DNA of 60,000 nt from Bolinopsis microptera (GCF_026151205.1 NC_087083.1:9051460-9111459), one strand, 5' to 3'; shown: positions 9,958-23,000, counted from the stretch's first letter. Translations and numbers: made by a program. Notes: generated by a model not told the origin, from the letters alone.

Positions 9958-12900
9958 GCACGGAGTAAGAAGTCACGTGACATCCTCTAAAGTATGAGTA
10001 AGGAGTAAGAAGTCAAGTGACATCCTCTAAAGTATGAGTAAGGAGTAAGAAGTCACGTAACATCCTCTAAAGTATGAGTAAGGAGTAAGGAGTCACGTGA
10101 CATTCTCTAAAGTATGAGTAAGGAGTAAGGTGACATTCTCTAAAGTATGAGTAAGGAGTCACGTGACATCCTCTAAAGTATGAGTAAGGAGTAAGAAGTC
10201 ACGTAACATCCTCTAAAGTATGAGTAAGGACTAAGGAGTCACGTGACATTCTCTAAAGTATGAGTAAGGACTAAGAAGTCACGTGACATTCTATAAAGTA
10301 TGAGTAAGGAGTAAGGAGTCAAGTGACATTCTCTAAAGTATGAGTAAGGAGTAAGGAGTCAAGTGACATCCTCTAAAGTATGAGTAAGGAGTCAAGTGAC
10401 ATTCTCTAAAGTATGAGTTAGGAGTAAGGAGTCACGTAACATCCTCTAAAGTATGAGTAAGGAGTAAGGAGTCAAGTGACATTCTCTAAAGTATGAGTAA
10501 GGAGTAAGGAGTCAAGTGACATTCTCTAAAGTATGAGTTAGGAGTAAGGAGTCACGTAACATCCTCTAAAGTATGAGTAAGGAGTAAGGAGTCAAGTGAC
10601 ATTCTCTAAAGTATGAGTAAGGAGTAAGGAGTCAAGTGACATTCTCTAAAGTATGAGTAAGGAGTAAGGAGTCAAGTGACATTCTCTAAAGTATGAGTAA
10701 GGAGTAAGGAGTCAAGTGACATTCTCTAAAGTATGAGTAAGGAGTCACGTGACATTCTCTAAAGTATGAGTAAGGAGTAAGAAGTCACGTAATATCCTCT
10801 AAAGTATCACGAGTAAGGAGTAAGGAGTCAAGTGACATTCTCCAAAGTATGAGTAAGGAGTAAGAAGTCACGTAACATCCTCTAAAGTATGAGTAAGGAG
10901 TAAGGAGTCAAGTGACATTCTCTAAAGTATGAGTAAGGAGTAAGGAGTCAAGTGACATTCTCTAAAGTATGAGTAAGGAGTAAGGAGTCAAGTGACATTC
11001 TCTAAAGTATGAGTTAGGAGTAAGGAGTCACGTAACATCCTCTAAAGTATGAGTAAGGAGTAAGGAGTCAAGTGACATTCTCTAAAGTATGAGTAAGGAG
11101 TAAGGAGTCAAGTGACATTCTCTAAAGTATGAGTAAGGAGTAAGGAGTCAAGTGACATTCTCTAAAGTATGAGTAAGGAGTAAGGAGTCAAGTGACATTC
11201 TCTAAAGTATGAGTAAGGAGTCACGTGACATTCTCTAAAGTATGAGTAAGGAGTAAGAAGTCACGTAATATCCTCTAAAGTATGAGTAAGGAGTAAGGAG
11301 TCAAGTGACATTCTCTAAAATATGAGTAAGGAGTAAGAAGTCACGTAACATCCTCTAAAGTATGAGTAAGAAGTCACGTGACATTCTCTAAAGTATGAGT
11401 AAGGAGTCACGTGACATTCTCTAAAGTATGAGTAAGGAGTAAGAAGTCACGTAACATCCTCTAAAGTATGAGTTAGGAGTAAGGAGTCAAGTGACATTCT
11501 CTAAAGTATGAGTAAGGAGTCACGTGACATTCTCTAAAGTATGAGTAAGGAGTAAGAAGTCACGTAACATCATCTAAAGTATGAGTAAGGAGTAAGGAGT
11601 CACGTGACATTCTCTAAAGTATGAGTAAGGAGTAAGAAGTCACGTAACATCCTCTAAAATATGAGTAAGGAGTAAGGAGTCACGTGACATTCTCTAAAGT
11701 ATGAGTAAGGAGTCAAGTGACATTCTCTAAAGTATGAGTAAGGAGTAAGGAGTCAAGTGACATTCTCTAAAGTATGAGTAAGGAGTAAGAAGTCACGTGA
11801 CATTCTCTAAAGTATGAGTCAGGAGTCACGTGACATCCTCTAAAGTATGAGTCAGGAGTCAGGAGTCAAGTGACATCCTCTGAAGTATGAGTAATGAGTC
11901 ACGTGACATCCTCTAAAGTATGAGTAATGAGTCACGTGACATCCTCTAAAGTATGAGTAAGGACTAAGGAGTCAAGTGACATCCTCTAAAGTATGAGTAA
12001 TGGGTCACGTGACATTCTCTAAAGTATGAGTAAGGACTAAGGAGTCAAGTGACATCCTCTAAAGTATGAGTCAGGAGTCAGGAGTCAAGTGACATCCTCT
12101 AAAGTATGAGTAATGAGTCACGTGACATCCTCTAAAGTATGAGTAATGAGTCACGTGACATCCTCTAAAGTATGAGTAAGGACTAAGGAGTCAAGTGACA
12201 TCCTCTAAAGTATGAGTAATGGGTCACGTAACATCCTCTAAAATATGAGTAAGGAGTAAGGAGTCAAGTGACATCCTCTAAAGTATGAGTAATGAGTCAA
12301 GTGACATCCTCTAAAGTATGAGTAATGAGTCACGTGACATCCTCTAAAGTATGAGTAATGAGTCACGTGACATCCTCTAAAGTATGAGTAAGGAGTCACG
12401 TGACATCCTCTAAAGTATGAGTAATGAGTCACGTGACATCCTCTAAAGTATGAGTCAGGAGTCAGGACTCAAGTGACATCCCCTAAAGTATGAGTAATGA
12501 GTCACGTGACATTCTCTAAAGTATGAGTCAGGAGTCACGTGACATCCTCTAAAGTATGAGTAAGGAGTAAGGAGTCACGTGACATTCTCTAAAGTATGAG
12601 TAAGGAGTAAGAAGTCACGTGACATTCTCTAAAGTATGAGTCAGGAGTCACGTGACATCCTCTAAAGTATGAGTAAGGAGTAAGAAGTCACGTGACATTC
12701 TCTAAAGTATGAGTAAGGAGTAAGGAGTCACGTGACATTCTCTAAAGTATGAGTAAGGAGTAAGAAGTCACGTGACATTCTCTAAAGTATGAGTCAGGAG
12801 TCACGTGACATCCTCTAAAGTATGAGTAAGGAGTAAGAAGTCACGTGACATTCTCTAAAGTATGAGTAAGGAGTAAGGTGACATTCTCTAAAGTATGAGT

Positions 12901-14380
12901 AAGGAGTAAGGAGTCAAGTGACATTCTCTAAAGTATGAGTAAGGAGTAAGAAGTCACGTGACATTCTCTAAAGTATGAGTAAGGACTAAGGAGTCAAGTG
13001 ACATTCTCTAAAGTATGAGTAAGGAGTAAGGAGTCACGTGACATTCTCTAAAGTATGAGTAATGAGTCACGTGACATTCTCTAAAGTATGAGTAAGGAGT
13101 CACGTGACATTCTCTAAAGTATGAGTAAGGAGTAAGAAGTCACGTGACATTCTCTAAAGTATGAGTCAGGAGTCACGTGACATCCTCTAAAGTATGAGTA
13201 AGGAGTAAGAAGTCACGTGACATTCTCTAAAGTATGAGTAAGGAGTAAGTAGTCACGTGACATTCTCTAAAGTATGAGTAAGGAGTAAGAAGTCACGTGA
13301 CATTCTCTAAAGTATGAGTCAGGAGTCACGTGACATCCTCTAAAGTATGAGTAAGGAGTAAGAAGTCACGTGACATTCTCTAAAGTATGAGTAAGGAGTA
13401 AGGTGACATTCTCTAAAGTATGAGTAAGGAGTAAGGAGTCAAGTGACATTCTCTAAAGTATGAGTAAGGAGTAAGAAGTCACGTGACATTCTCTAAAGTA
13501 TGAGTAAGGACTAAGGAGTCAAGTGACATTCTCTAAAGTATGAGTAAGGAGTAAGGAGTCACGTGACATTCTCTAAAGTATGAGTAATGAGTCACGTGAC
13601 ATTCTCTAAAGTATGAGTAATGAGTCACGTGACATTCTCTAAAGTATGAGTAAGGAGTAAGGAGTCACGTGACATTCTCTAAAGTATGAGTAATGAGTCA
13701 CGTGACATTCTCTAAAGTATGAGTAATGAGTCACGTGACATCCTCTAAAGTATGAGTAAGAAGTCACGTGACATTCTCTAAAGTATGAGTAATGAGTCAC
13801 GTGACATTCTCTAAAGTATGAGTAAGGAGTAAGCAGTCAAGTGACATCCTCTAAAGTATGAGTAATGAGGCACGTGACATTCTCTAAAGTATGAGTAAGG
13901 AGTAAGGAGTCAAGTGACATCCTCTAAAGTATGAGTAATGAGTCACGTGACATTCTCTAAAGTATGAGTAAGGAGTAAGGAGTCAAGTAACATCCTCTAA
14001 AGTATGAGTAAGGAGTCACGTGACATTCTCTAAAGTATGAGTAAGGAGTCACGTGACATTCTCTAAAGTATGAGTAAGGAGTAAGAAGTCAAGTAACATC
14101 CTCTAAAGTATGAGTAAGGAGTCACGTGACATCCTCTAAAGTATGAGTAAGGAGTCACGTGACATTCTCTAAAGTATGAGTAAGGAGTAAGAAGTCACGT
14201 AACATCCTCTAAAGTATGAGTAGGAGTAAGGAGTCAAGTGACATTCTCTAAAGTATGAGTAAGGAGTAAGGAGTCACGTGACATTCTCTAAAGTATGAGT
14301 AAGGAGTCACGTGACATTCTCTAAAGTATGAGTAATGAGTCACGTGACATCCTCTAAGTATGAGTAAGGAGTCAGGAGTG
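9958..14380. repeat. 4.4-kb satellite with a 33-40 bp unit built on GTCACGTGAC
   Basis: Well over 100 tandem copies. Each has GTCACGTGAC (or GTCAAGTGAC, GTCACGTAAC), then AT(T/C)CTCTAAAGTATGAGTA, then one or two GGAGTA-type spacers, giving units of 33 or 40 bp. Variants are arranged in higher-order blocks: the rare junction GAGTAAGGTG occurs at 12,871 and 13,396 with more than 180 matching bases after it, and GTCACGTAATATCC recurs 476 bp apart near 10,782 and 11,258. No coding potential; the short ORFs are repeat artefacts. Confidence 0.95.
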
Positions 14381-14600
14381 TTGGACTCGGAGAGAGCAGC
14401 TCGTTGTACATACATCATCATCGTGTGGAGATGACGAGGGATTAGTACGGCTTCACATCATTGAATACAGAGAAATTGTAACAAGTCACGTGACTTCAGA
14501 GAAACAGAGCTGCCAGTTGGCACACTCCGAGTCCTTCCGGGAAATCCACAAGACAGTGAAGTGTTCCCATTGGGCGGATTGTGTCAGGTGAGTGCGGTAA

Positions 14601-14760
14601 AGCTCTCTGATTGGTTGGTGTCTGTCAGGTGATCGTTGAAAAGCTCTCTGATTGGTTGGTGTCTGTCAGGTGATCGTTGAAAAGCTCTCTGATTGGTTGG
14701 TGTCTGTCGGGTGATTGCAGTAAAGCTTCCTGATTGGTTGGTTTGTCACATGACAAAAGA
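14601..14760 (+). repeat. 41-bp CCAAT module, four copies
   Basis: Units start near 14,601, 14,642, 14,683 and 14,724 with AGCTCTCTGATTGGTTGGT, then TGTC(A/G)GGTGAT. The reverse complement matches the 41-bp units at 16.9 and 17.8 kb, where the E-box is a perfect CACGTG. Each unit therefore pairs ATTGG with an E-box-like site at fixed spacing. Confidence 0.8.
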
Positions 14761-15640
14761 TGTGCCTTCTTTACAGCCTGTGACTGGTTGGCTTTGCCAA
14801 AAGACCAGAAATTAGAATATGCTATCTGTTTGGTTGATATCTGACGCAAATGTGCTCAAGTTTAATGACCTTGTTTGTTATCTACAATTTGCCAGCATAA
14901 AAAGCATAATATTTTATATTATATATTCCCTATTATGCTTAAGGCTGCAGTGCGACCAGCAAAATTGCGATATCTTATCTGAAATGGGTGTTCCTTTTTT
15001 ATCTAAATGAAATTGCAAGAAAGGGCCCAGGTCACCACCACTAGCCCTTTATTGAGATTGTGAGAGCAATGCTAGATTAGGCTGAGCACTACAGCTACAA
15101 CACTGATTTACAGCCTCTTGGTTATTTGCAGACTCTCAAAAAGGTCGGTGATTTCAAAAGTTCTAATTTCATCACGGAAAAATCAACAGCTTCTAAAAAA
15201 GCTGCCCAGGGAAATTTAGAGGAGAATTTAGAGCACAATTCATTACCTATTGTGTGGAGGAATCCTCCTTTTTTCACCTTCACAAACATCATTACTTCCT
15301 CCTAATAAGAGGCCATTTTCACCCACTTTCACGTTTAATCTTATTACACGACCGGTAAAGCCTACCAAGTAATTGGATTCAAGATACGATATCACGTGGG
15401 ATATTTCCTCGATGCTGATTGGTCGATAGGATGTCACGTGAGGTATTTCCTGAATGCTCATTGGCTGATCAGGGGAATACTGAAGGTTGATTGGTGACCC
15501 TGATTCAGACGGTTGTGTACCATAAAATTGACTGATTTTAGTAACATTTAACTGGACTGAGAATGGCGCTGTCTCTTTGAGAAAATTACAATAGAAAATT
15601 ATCTGATGTTTTGTGGGGTGGGAATCCGCCCGTTATTGTT
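14761..15640. other. Gene-free stretch with CCAAT/E-box pairs
   Basis: No exon recognised. At 15,390-15,475 two related phrases each place CACGTG near ATTTCCT and an ATTGG box (GATGCTGATTGG, AATGCTCATTGG), another decayed duplication of the CCAAT/E-box theme. Confidence 0.45.
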
Positions 15641-16035
15641 AGAGATACCGGACAATATATTATATCCTCGGAGATACCGGACAATATATTATATCCTCGG
15701 AGATAACGGATAATATATTATATCCTCGGAGATACCGGACAATATATTTTATCCTCGGAGATACCGGACAATATATTTTATCCTTGGAGATACCGTCCGA
15801 CAATATATTTTATCCTCGGAGATACCGGACAATATGTTAACCTACAATATATTATATCCTCGGAGATACCGGACAATATATTATATCCTCGGAGATACCG
15901 GACAATATATTATATCCTCGGAGATACCGGACAATATATTATATCCTCGGAGATACCGGACAATATATTTTATCCTTGGAGATACCGTCCGACAATATAT
16001 TTTATCCTCGGAGATACCGGACAATATGTTATAAC
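15641..16035. repeat. 29-bp minisatellite
   Basis: About 13 copies of a unit with GGAGATACCGGACAATATAT followed by TATATCCTC. Variant units (CCTTGGAGATACCGTCCGAC) and the break GGACAATATGTTA recur at about 200 bp, so the array contains an internal block duplication. Confidence 0.9.
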
Positions 16036-16879
16036 CTCTATATCTATACTAGTTGAGTACACTCCTACCACTCAAAAGTAGGGGTGTTGTATTATTTTAT
16101 AAGAAACATTCTCTTGAAAACCACCAGACCATTGTTATTATGATGCTACATTTCTGGGAAAAGTGTTGCACCTTCCCCTAGAGGGTGAAGAAGATGAGAT
16201 TGTGTCTCTTTTCTAAACCCAACATTCTCTCATGCCTCATCACTGTGGTCAATCCATTCAGAACTAAGTACATGACATCATATCCCCCATAATAACAGCT
16301 CGGTTAGCCTCCGATACTCACCACGTGACACATCCCAACCAATGAGCAGGTCGCAATCCACCCACGTGACTAAATCCAGCGCCCACGTGACTGAATCCAA
16401 CCAATCACAACCTCCCCCGGAGACACAAGACCGAACTGCAATCACACGGAACTTGTGCACTACCTTCCCCCGATTATTATAGTTATATCGGGAAAACAGC
16501 ATGCTCGCTGGTAATTACGTGACGGAACCCTTGAGGGGGGCTTGTTTGGGAGTATTGCGGAGGGGAATCAGGGGGTAGGGTGGTATTTTGGGGAGTTGTA
16601 ACTGATATGTCTGGTGTTAAATAAGCAGTTCTATGGTTTAGTACGGATGTTGGATGTGAAACATTTTTTGAATAATTGTTGATTTCAATGGAGGGGCAGT
16701 TCAGAGTGTTTCAGATCAGAACTGCAAACATGAGCTCCAAACAAGGTTGTGCTTGAAAAACACTCCTCGTACTTGGCAACAGTCCAAAAAACCCCACTAC
16801 TCCTAATGACCTCAATTGTAGGAAAACTTGATACATAGTACCCTGCAAGCCAGCGAATCAGGGCTGCTATTTCCCGTCA
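16036..16879. other. Gene-free stretch with CCAAT/E-box sites
   Basis: Nothing coding is recognised. Between 16,320 and 16,420 there are three CACGTGAC sites and two ACCAAT boxes, unarrayed. A G-rich stretch lies at about 16,535-16,600. Confidence 0.4.
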
Positions 16880-16970
16880 CACGACACAAACCAACCAATC
16901 GGAGAGCTGCATTCTAGTCACGTGATACAAACCGACCAATCAGAGAGCTGTATTCTAATCACGTGGTTGG
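16880..16970 (-). repeat. 41-bp CCAAT/E-box module, two copies
   Basis: Units near 16,907 and 16,948 read CTGTATTCTA(G/A)TCACGTG, then ATACAAACCGACCAATCAGA. They are near-identical to the array at 17,807-17,912 and, inverted, related to 14,601-14,760. Confidence 0.8.
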
Positions 16971-17806
16971 AGCAGATGAACCATGTTCCCTGCAGGGGTG
17001 CAGGAGTTTTCTATGTGTTAATAATTGGAATGAGCTTTCAATAAACGTGTAAGGGAAGGATACTGAACTGAGGGTTACATATTATCAACGTACAGAACTG
17101 CAACAACAGGTTGGAAGATGAGACTTTAAGATGAGAATGTGAGATGAGAATGTGAGATGAGAATGGAGGATGGGGCTTTAGTGCTGAGTTTAGATTTACT
17201 CTGAATTATATTGTTATCATGAACAGAAAGACAGAAAAGTAGATTTGTAAGAATTGGGACAGGACTGTTAAAATCATCTTACCACTTGAGTCACTAAAGT
17301 CTAAATAATGATTTGTCTTAAAATTTGCAAGTCCAAATTATCATAATCGTGCTTTACATCTTAAAGTCTGCAAGTGAAATGAGGATTTCTTAGTATTATG
17401 TTGCAAGGGCTTGAACCAGCTACGTCATTTAGTTAAAAGTGGTTCCAACCCGCTTACGTAACCAGTGCATATAGAGATTAGAGGTGTTAAAACATAAGAA
17501 TATGTGGTGAAATACTAGCTATTGTCATATATATTAATCATATTAATCATAGTACTAATAACTTAACACAGAACTTCGTCTGTATTTCCAGAACACTCCT
17601 CGTTAGATACTGCTTCGTGGTATCTTTAATTAAATAAAAATAAAACTCAAAACTTTGAAAATAATACAAAATTCAAATCATCAATATCGATGGATATATC
17701 ATGGATAGACTTAAAAATAAAGATACAAGATATTTCTAAGTTAAATAACATCAAAATAAAGAGCTTCTAGGTTGTACCGGTCTAGGGTCGCAGTAAAGGA
17801 GACGTG
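16971..17806. other. Gene-free stretch
   Basis: No exon recognised; AT-rich. A short purine-rich doublet (GATGAGAATGTGAGATGAGA) occurs near 17,130. Confidence 0.4.
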
Positions 17807-17912
17807 CTGTATTCTAGTCACGTGATACAAACCGACCAATCAGAGAGCTGTATTCTAGTCACGTGATACAAACCGACCAATCAGGGAGCTGTATTCTAAT
17901 CACGTGCTGAGG
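17807..17912 (-). repeat. 41-bp CCAAT/E-box module, nearly three copies
   Basis: Starts near 17,807, 17,848 and 17,889, exact 41-bp period. Each full unit has TCACGTGATA and CCAATCAG. Confidence 0.85.
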
Positions 17913-17984
17913 CTTGGAGTCCCGAATATTTGTGTGCTTGCTAGAAGCAGAACTGCAGAAGCTAGACCGGTCGAGCCTGCGTGT

Positions 17985-18118
17985 CACAGTGTGTCACAGT
18001 GTACCGTGTGTCACAGTGTACCGTGTGTGACAGTGTACCGTGTGAGACAGCGTACCGTGTGTGACAGTGTACCGTGTGTGACAGCGTACCGTGTGTGACA
18101 GCGTACCGTGTGTGACAG
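17985..18118. repeat. 17-bp minisatellite
   Basis: Roughly eight copies of GTGTACCGTGTGTGACA with GTGT/GCGT and TGACA/TCACA variants. Both strands are open through it as an artefact. Confidence 0.85.
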
Positions 18119-19179
18119 TTAAGTGAACTAGAAAAATATTGGAAAAACAAAGATGTGCTCCTCTCCTGATTTACTTGATAATAATTTAACTCCACTTAGT
18201 CGTATGGACAGTTCTGGAATAATCAATCTAAAAATCAATTAACGAACCACTAATTAGTTAGTTAATTAATTACTTCGTTCTCTCTGGTTAATGTGTTTAG
18301 TTCACATCGTGAATTTTGAGCCGTGTGTAAAGACAAAGTAATGAAAACAAACCGAGACTTCAACAAATACATCTTATTCTAATAATATGGCACATCTTGA
18401 AAGGTAAAAAAGTCAAAACAACTGAAACGGTGTTTTGACAAAAAACAAACAACTCTGAGGCTTACATTCCACAAATTCTTAGATTCCACACAACACAACA
18501 TTCAGTTAAAATAACATGACTCGAAAAATTCGTGGTTAAATGAAATTTCTAATTTTATCTCTCATTCCTTCATCAATCAGCCGCAATCATATCAGCCTTT
18601 TCAACATCTTGTTAATTAATCATATAATTAATTGATCAGTTAATTAATCATATAATTGATCGTGTGATAATGATGATACTAAATCTATCGAATTGATCGT
18701 CGTATATTAAACATAATATTTGTGTGATCTACCATATTATATATTACTCCGTTTAAAAAATTAGAGAGCTTAAAACAGAACAGACAAAAATCATTAAATA
18801 AAAAGTATAAAACCCTGTCCACACCGTGTTACACCGAACTAATCAAGAACTATTAATTAATTAATTAATTAAATTGTCGTTAATTATGCGAGTTAATAAC
18901 GAGGAGGATCTCCTTAGTTAGGTTAATATATTAGTTATCTATTATTATATTATGTAATTATAATAACAAATGGTGTAATGATACGTAGTAATTTTCTATT
19001 AATTTCTTGATTATTTCGGTGAAGATAATAAATAAAACTGATTATTTTTACCAGTAAACAAAACCATTTAGAGTAAAAACGTAAGAAGAATGTTAAATAA
19101 ATAAAAATTCGTTATAACAAGAATCACAGGTATTCGGCGACGACCGCCAAAAAAGGTAAGAATGTTCGTTTTAAAGGTT
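18119..19179. other. AT-rich gene-free stretch
   Basis: Many TTAATTAA tracts (for example 18,240-18,290, 18,610-18,660, 18,850-18,880). No exon recognised. It lies downstream of the minus-strand MADF-BESS gene. Confidence 0.45.
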
Positions 19180-19395
19180 AATCATCAGACTAATTAACCG
19201 ACTAATTAACTGACTAATTAGCTGACTAATTAGCTGACTAATCAGCCGACTAATCATCAGACTAATTAACCGACTAATTAGCTGACTAATCAGCCGACTA
19301 ATCATCAGACTTATTAACCGACTAATTAGCTGACTAATTAGCTGACTAATCAGCCGACTAATCATCAGACTAATTAACCGACTAATGAGCTGACT
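19180..19395. repeat. 12-bp minisatellite with higher-order pattern
   Basis: Units of the form GACTAATTAGCT, with CCGACTAATCATCA variants recurring as longer blocks. The minus-strand open frame (SRLISQLI repeats) is an artefact. Confidence 0.85.
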
Positions 19396-19843
19396 TATAT
19401 CAAGTTAAAAACCCCCAGATCAAATGTTCACACAATATTTCTAAAAACAAAACACACTAAAAAAACAACGTAATTCGTTGTGTCTGAGAGGGCAAATAAA
19501 AAGCAGTTAAGATGTCAAAGATAACAAAATATTGGCAGGTCTAAAATTAGCCTGAATTTAGAATTTAGGGGCGGGGCCAGGGATAAAACGTGGTTGTTTT
19601 GACAACGGATATCAACTTCGCGTATTTTATTTATGGTATTTAATGTGACAATAGCTCTAACAATCTCATGCGTTAGCTATCACGCGTTAGTTGTCAAAAA
19701 ATGTGTCGCCTCCACGCCCCTAATCTTGTAATTACTAATCAGGTGATTTATTTAATAGTCCCTTTGCTTCGTTCCTTTTCTTAATAAGTTATTCCATTCT
19801 CATCAAAATAACTTATATAATAAATTAAATACGTTAATAATAA

Positions 19844-19849
19844 TTTATT
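19844..19849 (-). terminator. Candidate polyadenylation signal AATAAA of the MADF-BESS gene
   Basis: AATAAA on the minus strand about 165 bases after the stop codon. Other AT-rich candidates exist further left (for example near 19,627), so the true site is uncertain. Confidence 0.4.
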
Positions 19850-20011
19850 CTCAAATAATGTTCAATTATAACACCAGTCTTCCTCCCTTTAATTCTTCCT
19901 TTTTCATCTTATCTTGTCCCTCGGATCTGACCAACAACTAACTTAAATAACTCAGAACTTTGTAATTAACAACTTAATTAATTAGTTAATCACACTAATT
20001 ACTCACACACC

Positions 20012-23000
20012 TCATGATTTACGGTTAACCAGTCTCACGTTGGTCGTGTTAGGTGAAGGAAAGCGAGGCGGGTAAGGTACGCTGCTGTTGAAGAAGGGTT
20101 GGCGCTGGCACGACTTCATTATGTACTGATAGATTGTGTTTTGTATCGCTCTCTTACACTCCTCTGCACACTGAATAAAATGTAATTTAAGCTAATTGTT
20201 AATTAATAGGCTTAATTAATCGGGATAATTAACTAATGAAAACAATTAATTAGGGGAAAAAAGAAACAATAACTCACGATGATATCCATCTTCCTCAAAG
20301 ACTCGCTAACGTGAAGACTAAAGTAATCGCAGTCTGATAACTGATCAGTGGGAGACCCAATCTCTAGAGTTGTCCTGTTAGCCTGGACACAAAGTTAGGA
20401 ATTACAGGAATTACAAGTATTTTAGGAATTAAAGAAATTTTGGTTATTCCCGGCACAATTTAAGAATTTAAGGAGCTGGATTATTCATTAATTATAAAAT
20501 AATCAACCATTATTAATTAATTACCTGTTTCAGCTTTTGTCTCTTTGCATGATAAGATTTCAACGCTGCGGAGTCTTCGTCCTAATAATTGTTATGTAAA
20601 CATGATGCAAGGATACAAAGGATACAAAGGATACAGGTTATGTAAACATGATACCAGCTATTTGAGCTAGAAAGCTACTCAGGGGAAAAATCCCACTTTT
20701 TGATACATTCAAATAAATGGCGGAACGTAAAAACAAGAATGTTGTATAATATAATATAAATATGTACAAAACATGTACAAAAAAAATTCGAAAAATCACG
20801 CATTTTATGAAGACGAACCTCTTTAGAACTAGTAAGAACGTGTGGACTGTTCCAGAAGCTAGGAGCACTGCATACCACATTGGGAGTTAGAGGAGAGGTT
20901 GGGAGTTGAGGGGTGGGTGCTAACAGCGTCCCCTGAAAAATAACACGTGATAAATAACGCGTGATAACTAACACGTGATAGGTAACTCGTGATAACAAGC
21001 TTTGTTGTTATTACCAAGTGATACAATTTGTAATTTATTATTAATCTTAAATGCTCCTGAATTATTTTAGTTGAGCTCTCCGTTGAAGGTTGAAACACAT
21101 TATATGTTGAAGTTCCTTCATTAAAGTAGTACATTCAAATTAAATAACTTCATCAAATACCGATACTAACTGAGCACCGAGAAAATAACTGTTTATTATT
21201 CAATCTTTATATCGACACACTTAGCTTTGTAACCATAACTACTAATATTTTTCATGGCCACTTTTTACAGTTTATTTCAATGAAGTAGTTCCAGAAAAAA
21301 CATCGTCAGGGAGTGTTAAAACTTATCAAACGTTATTCAGTCAAAGTTCAGTTGTTTGTCTGCAAGGAACACGCCGACTGCCGAGTCGAAAAAACCGCAA
21401 ACCAAGAAAAATAACAGAACCAACCCAACCACGAACATTCCTTCTCGATAAAATCCTGACACGGCTTAAAAAATACACTTAAAGAATAAATATACTATGT
21501 TACATTACTGTTACATTACTGTTACATTACTGTTACATTACTGTTACATTACTGTTACATTACTGTTACATTACTGTTACATTACTGTTACATTACTGTT
21601 ACATTACTGTTACATTACTGTTACATTACTGTTACATTACTGTTACATTACTGTTACATTACTGTTACATTACTGTTACATTACTGTTACATTACTGTTA
21701 CATTACTGTTACATTACTGTTACATTACTGTTACATTACTGTTACATTACTGTTACTATAACTTACAGCTGCAGAAGGGTTGAGAAGGGGATTAAATCCA
21801 GGACTGAGTGTAGGATGAACTGATTCCTTCTTGATTGACTTGTTCATGAGTAGAGGACCCAACATACGAGGTGAGAGAAGGTGTTCTAACGAAGCGAAAG
21901 AGTTGAGCAGAGAGGCTGGAAATGTTTAAAAAAGGTGTTAAAAACCGTGTTAAAAAGTGTGGGGTGTTCACACGAAACGAGGAAACGTTCAAAACCACTG
22001 AAATTCACGAGTTATAAGAAAATAACGCTGTCGTGACGTGGCCCATGTGTTAGGGTTGTAGAGGGGCAGAGTGCAAGTTTGATTGGAAAACAATTAACTA
22101 ATTACCAAGCCTAAGTGGTGTAATTAGGATCAAACAAACTAAAAGTAACAAAAATAACCACAAACCAATTAAACTAACCACTGTGAAGGTTAATATTTTA
22201 ACAATTTGTTGAGTTCAGAGCATTACTGTCTGTAGGTGAAAACACGTACTACTCCTTCACCAAACAAGTAACTAATTAGGCAGCAATTAGCTAATTATAC
22301 AGCAATTAACAAATCTCATACCAGGTGGGGTAGGAAGGGAGGTAGGGAGGGAGCTGAAGAGAGGGTTGCTGGCGAGAAGAGGAGGGACAAGAGAGGAGGA
22401 TAGGGTGCTGAATGGGGCGGTTATCAGAGAGGGAGATAGAGGGGAGACTGTTGTTTTGGTTTTGTAGCTGGGGGTCATGGACACTGGTGGTGACATCTGG
22501 GAGGGAGATTAATTAGTACAGGATGATTAGGTGATTAATCAATTAGTTGAACTGGTTTTGACGATATCAACAGTTTTCTTGTTACAATTTATACTTTTTA
22601 CCCTAAAATAAGTAAAATGTGAAACTCTGATAGCTTACATTTTCCTTGTTTTCAGGAAGTGGGACTGACGGTGAGATTGTGTTCGTACTGTCCGGTGATG
22701 AGTGTCCTGAAACACAAGGAAATTTTTTATGGACATGTTTCAATAGAAGTTGACCCACATTTAAGTGGTTCTAAACTTTCTCGTAGTCCAATATTTCCGC
22801 CTTAAATTATTATTATCTTATGCTCTAAAAGGGGCAGGTCTTCAAAAATTTCCTCGCAATCAGACTACCGTGTTTCTGAATTGTTAACTAATTACTAACT
22901 TATTACTAATCAATTAATAGTTACCTGAGTCGGAGCTAGTTGTAGAAGTAATATTGAGTCCACCACTATTACCCATATCCATCATGAGGTTGAAGGTGTC

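Noticed and set aside
9958-14380. Regular repeats that might suggest a CRISPR array
   Set aside because: Units are directly joined, spacers are not unique, and the context is a eukaryotic genome with transposons and introns.
21497-21823. 108-codon plus-strand frame through the 11-bp array
   Set aside because: Period artefact, antisense to a well-supported gene and lying in its intron.
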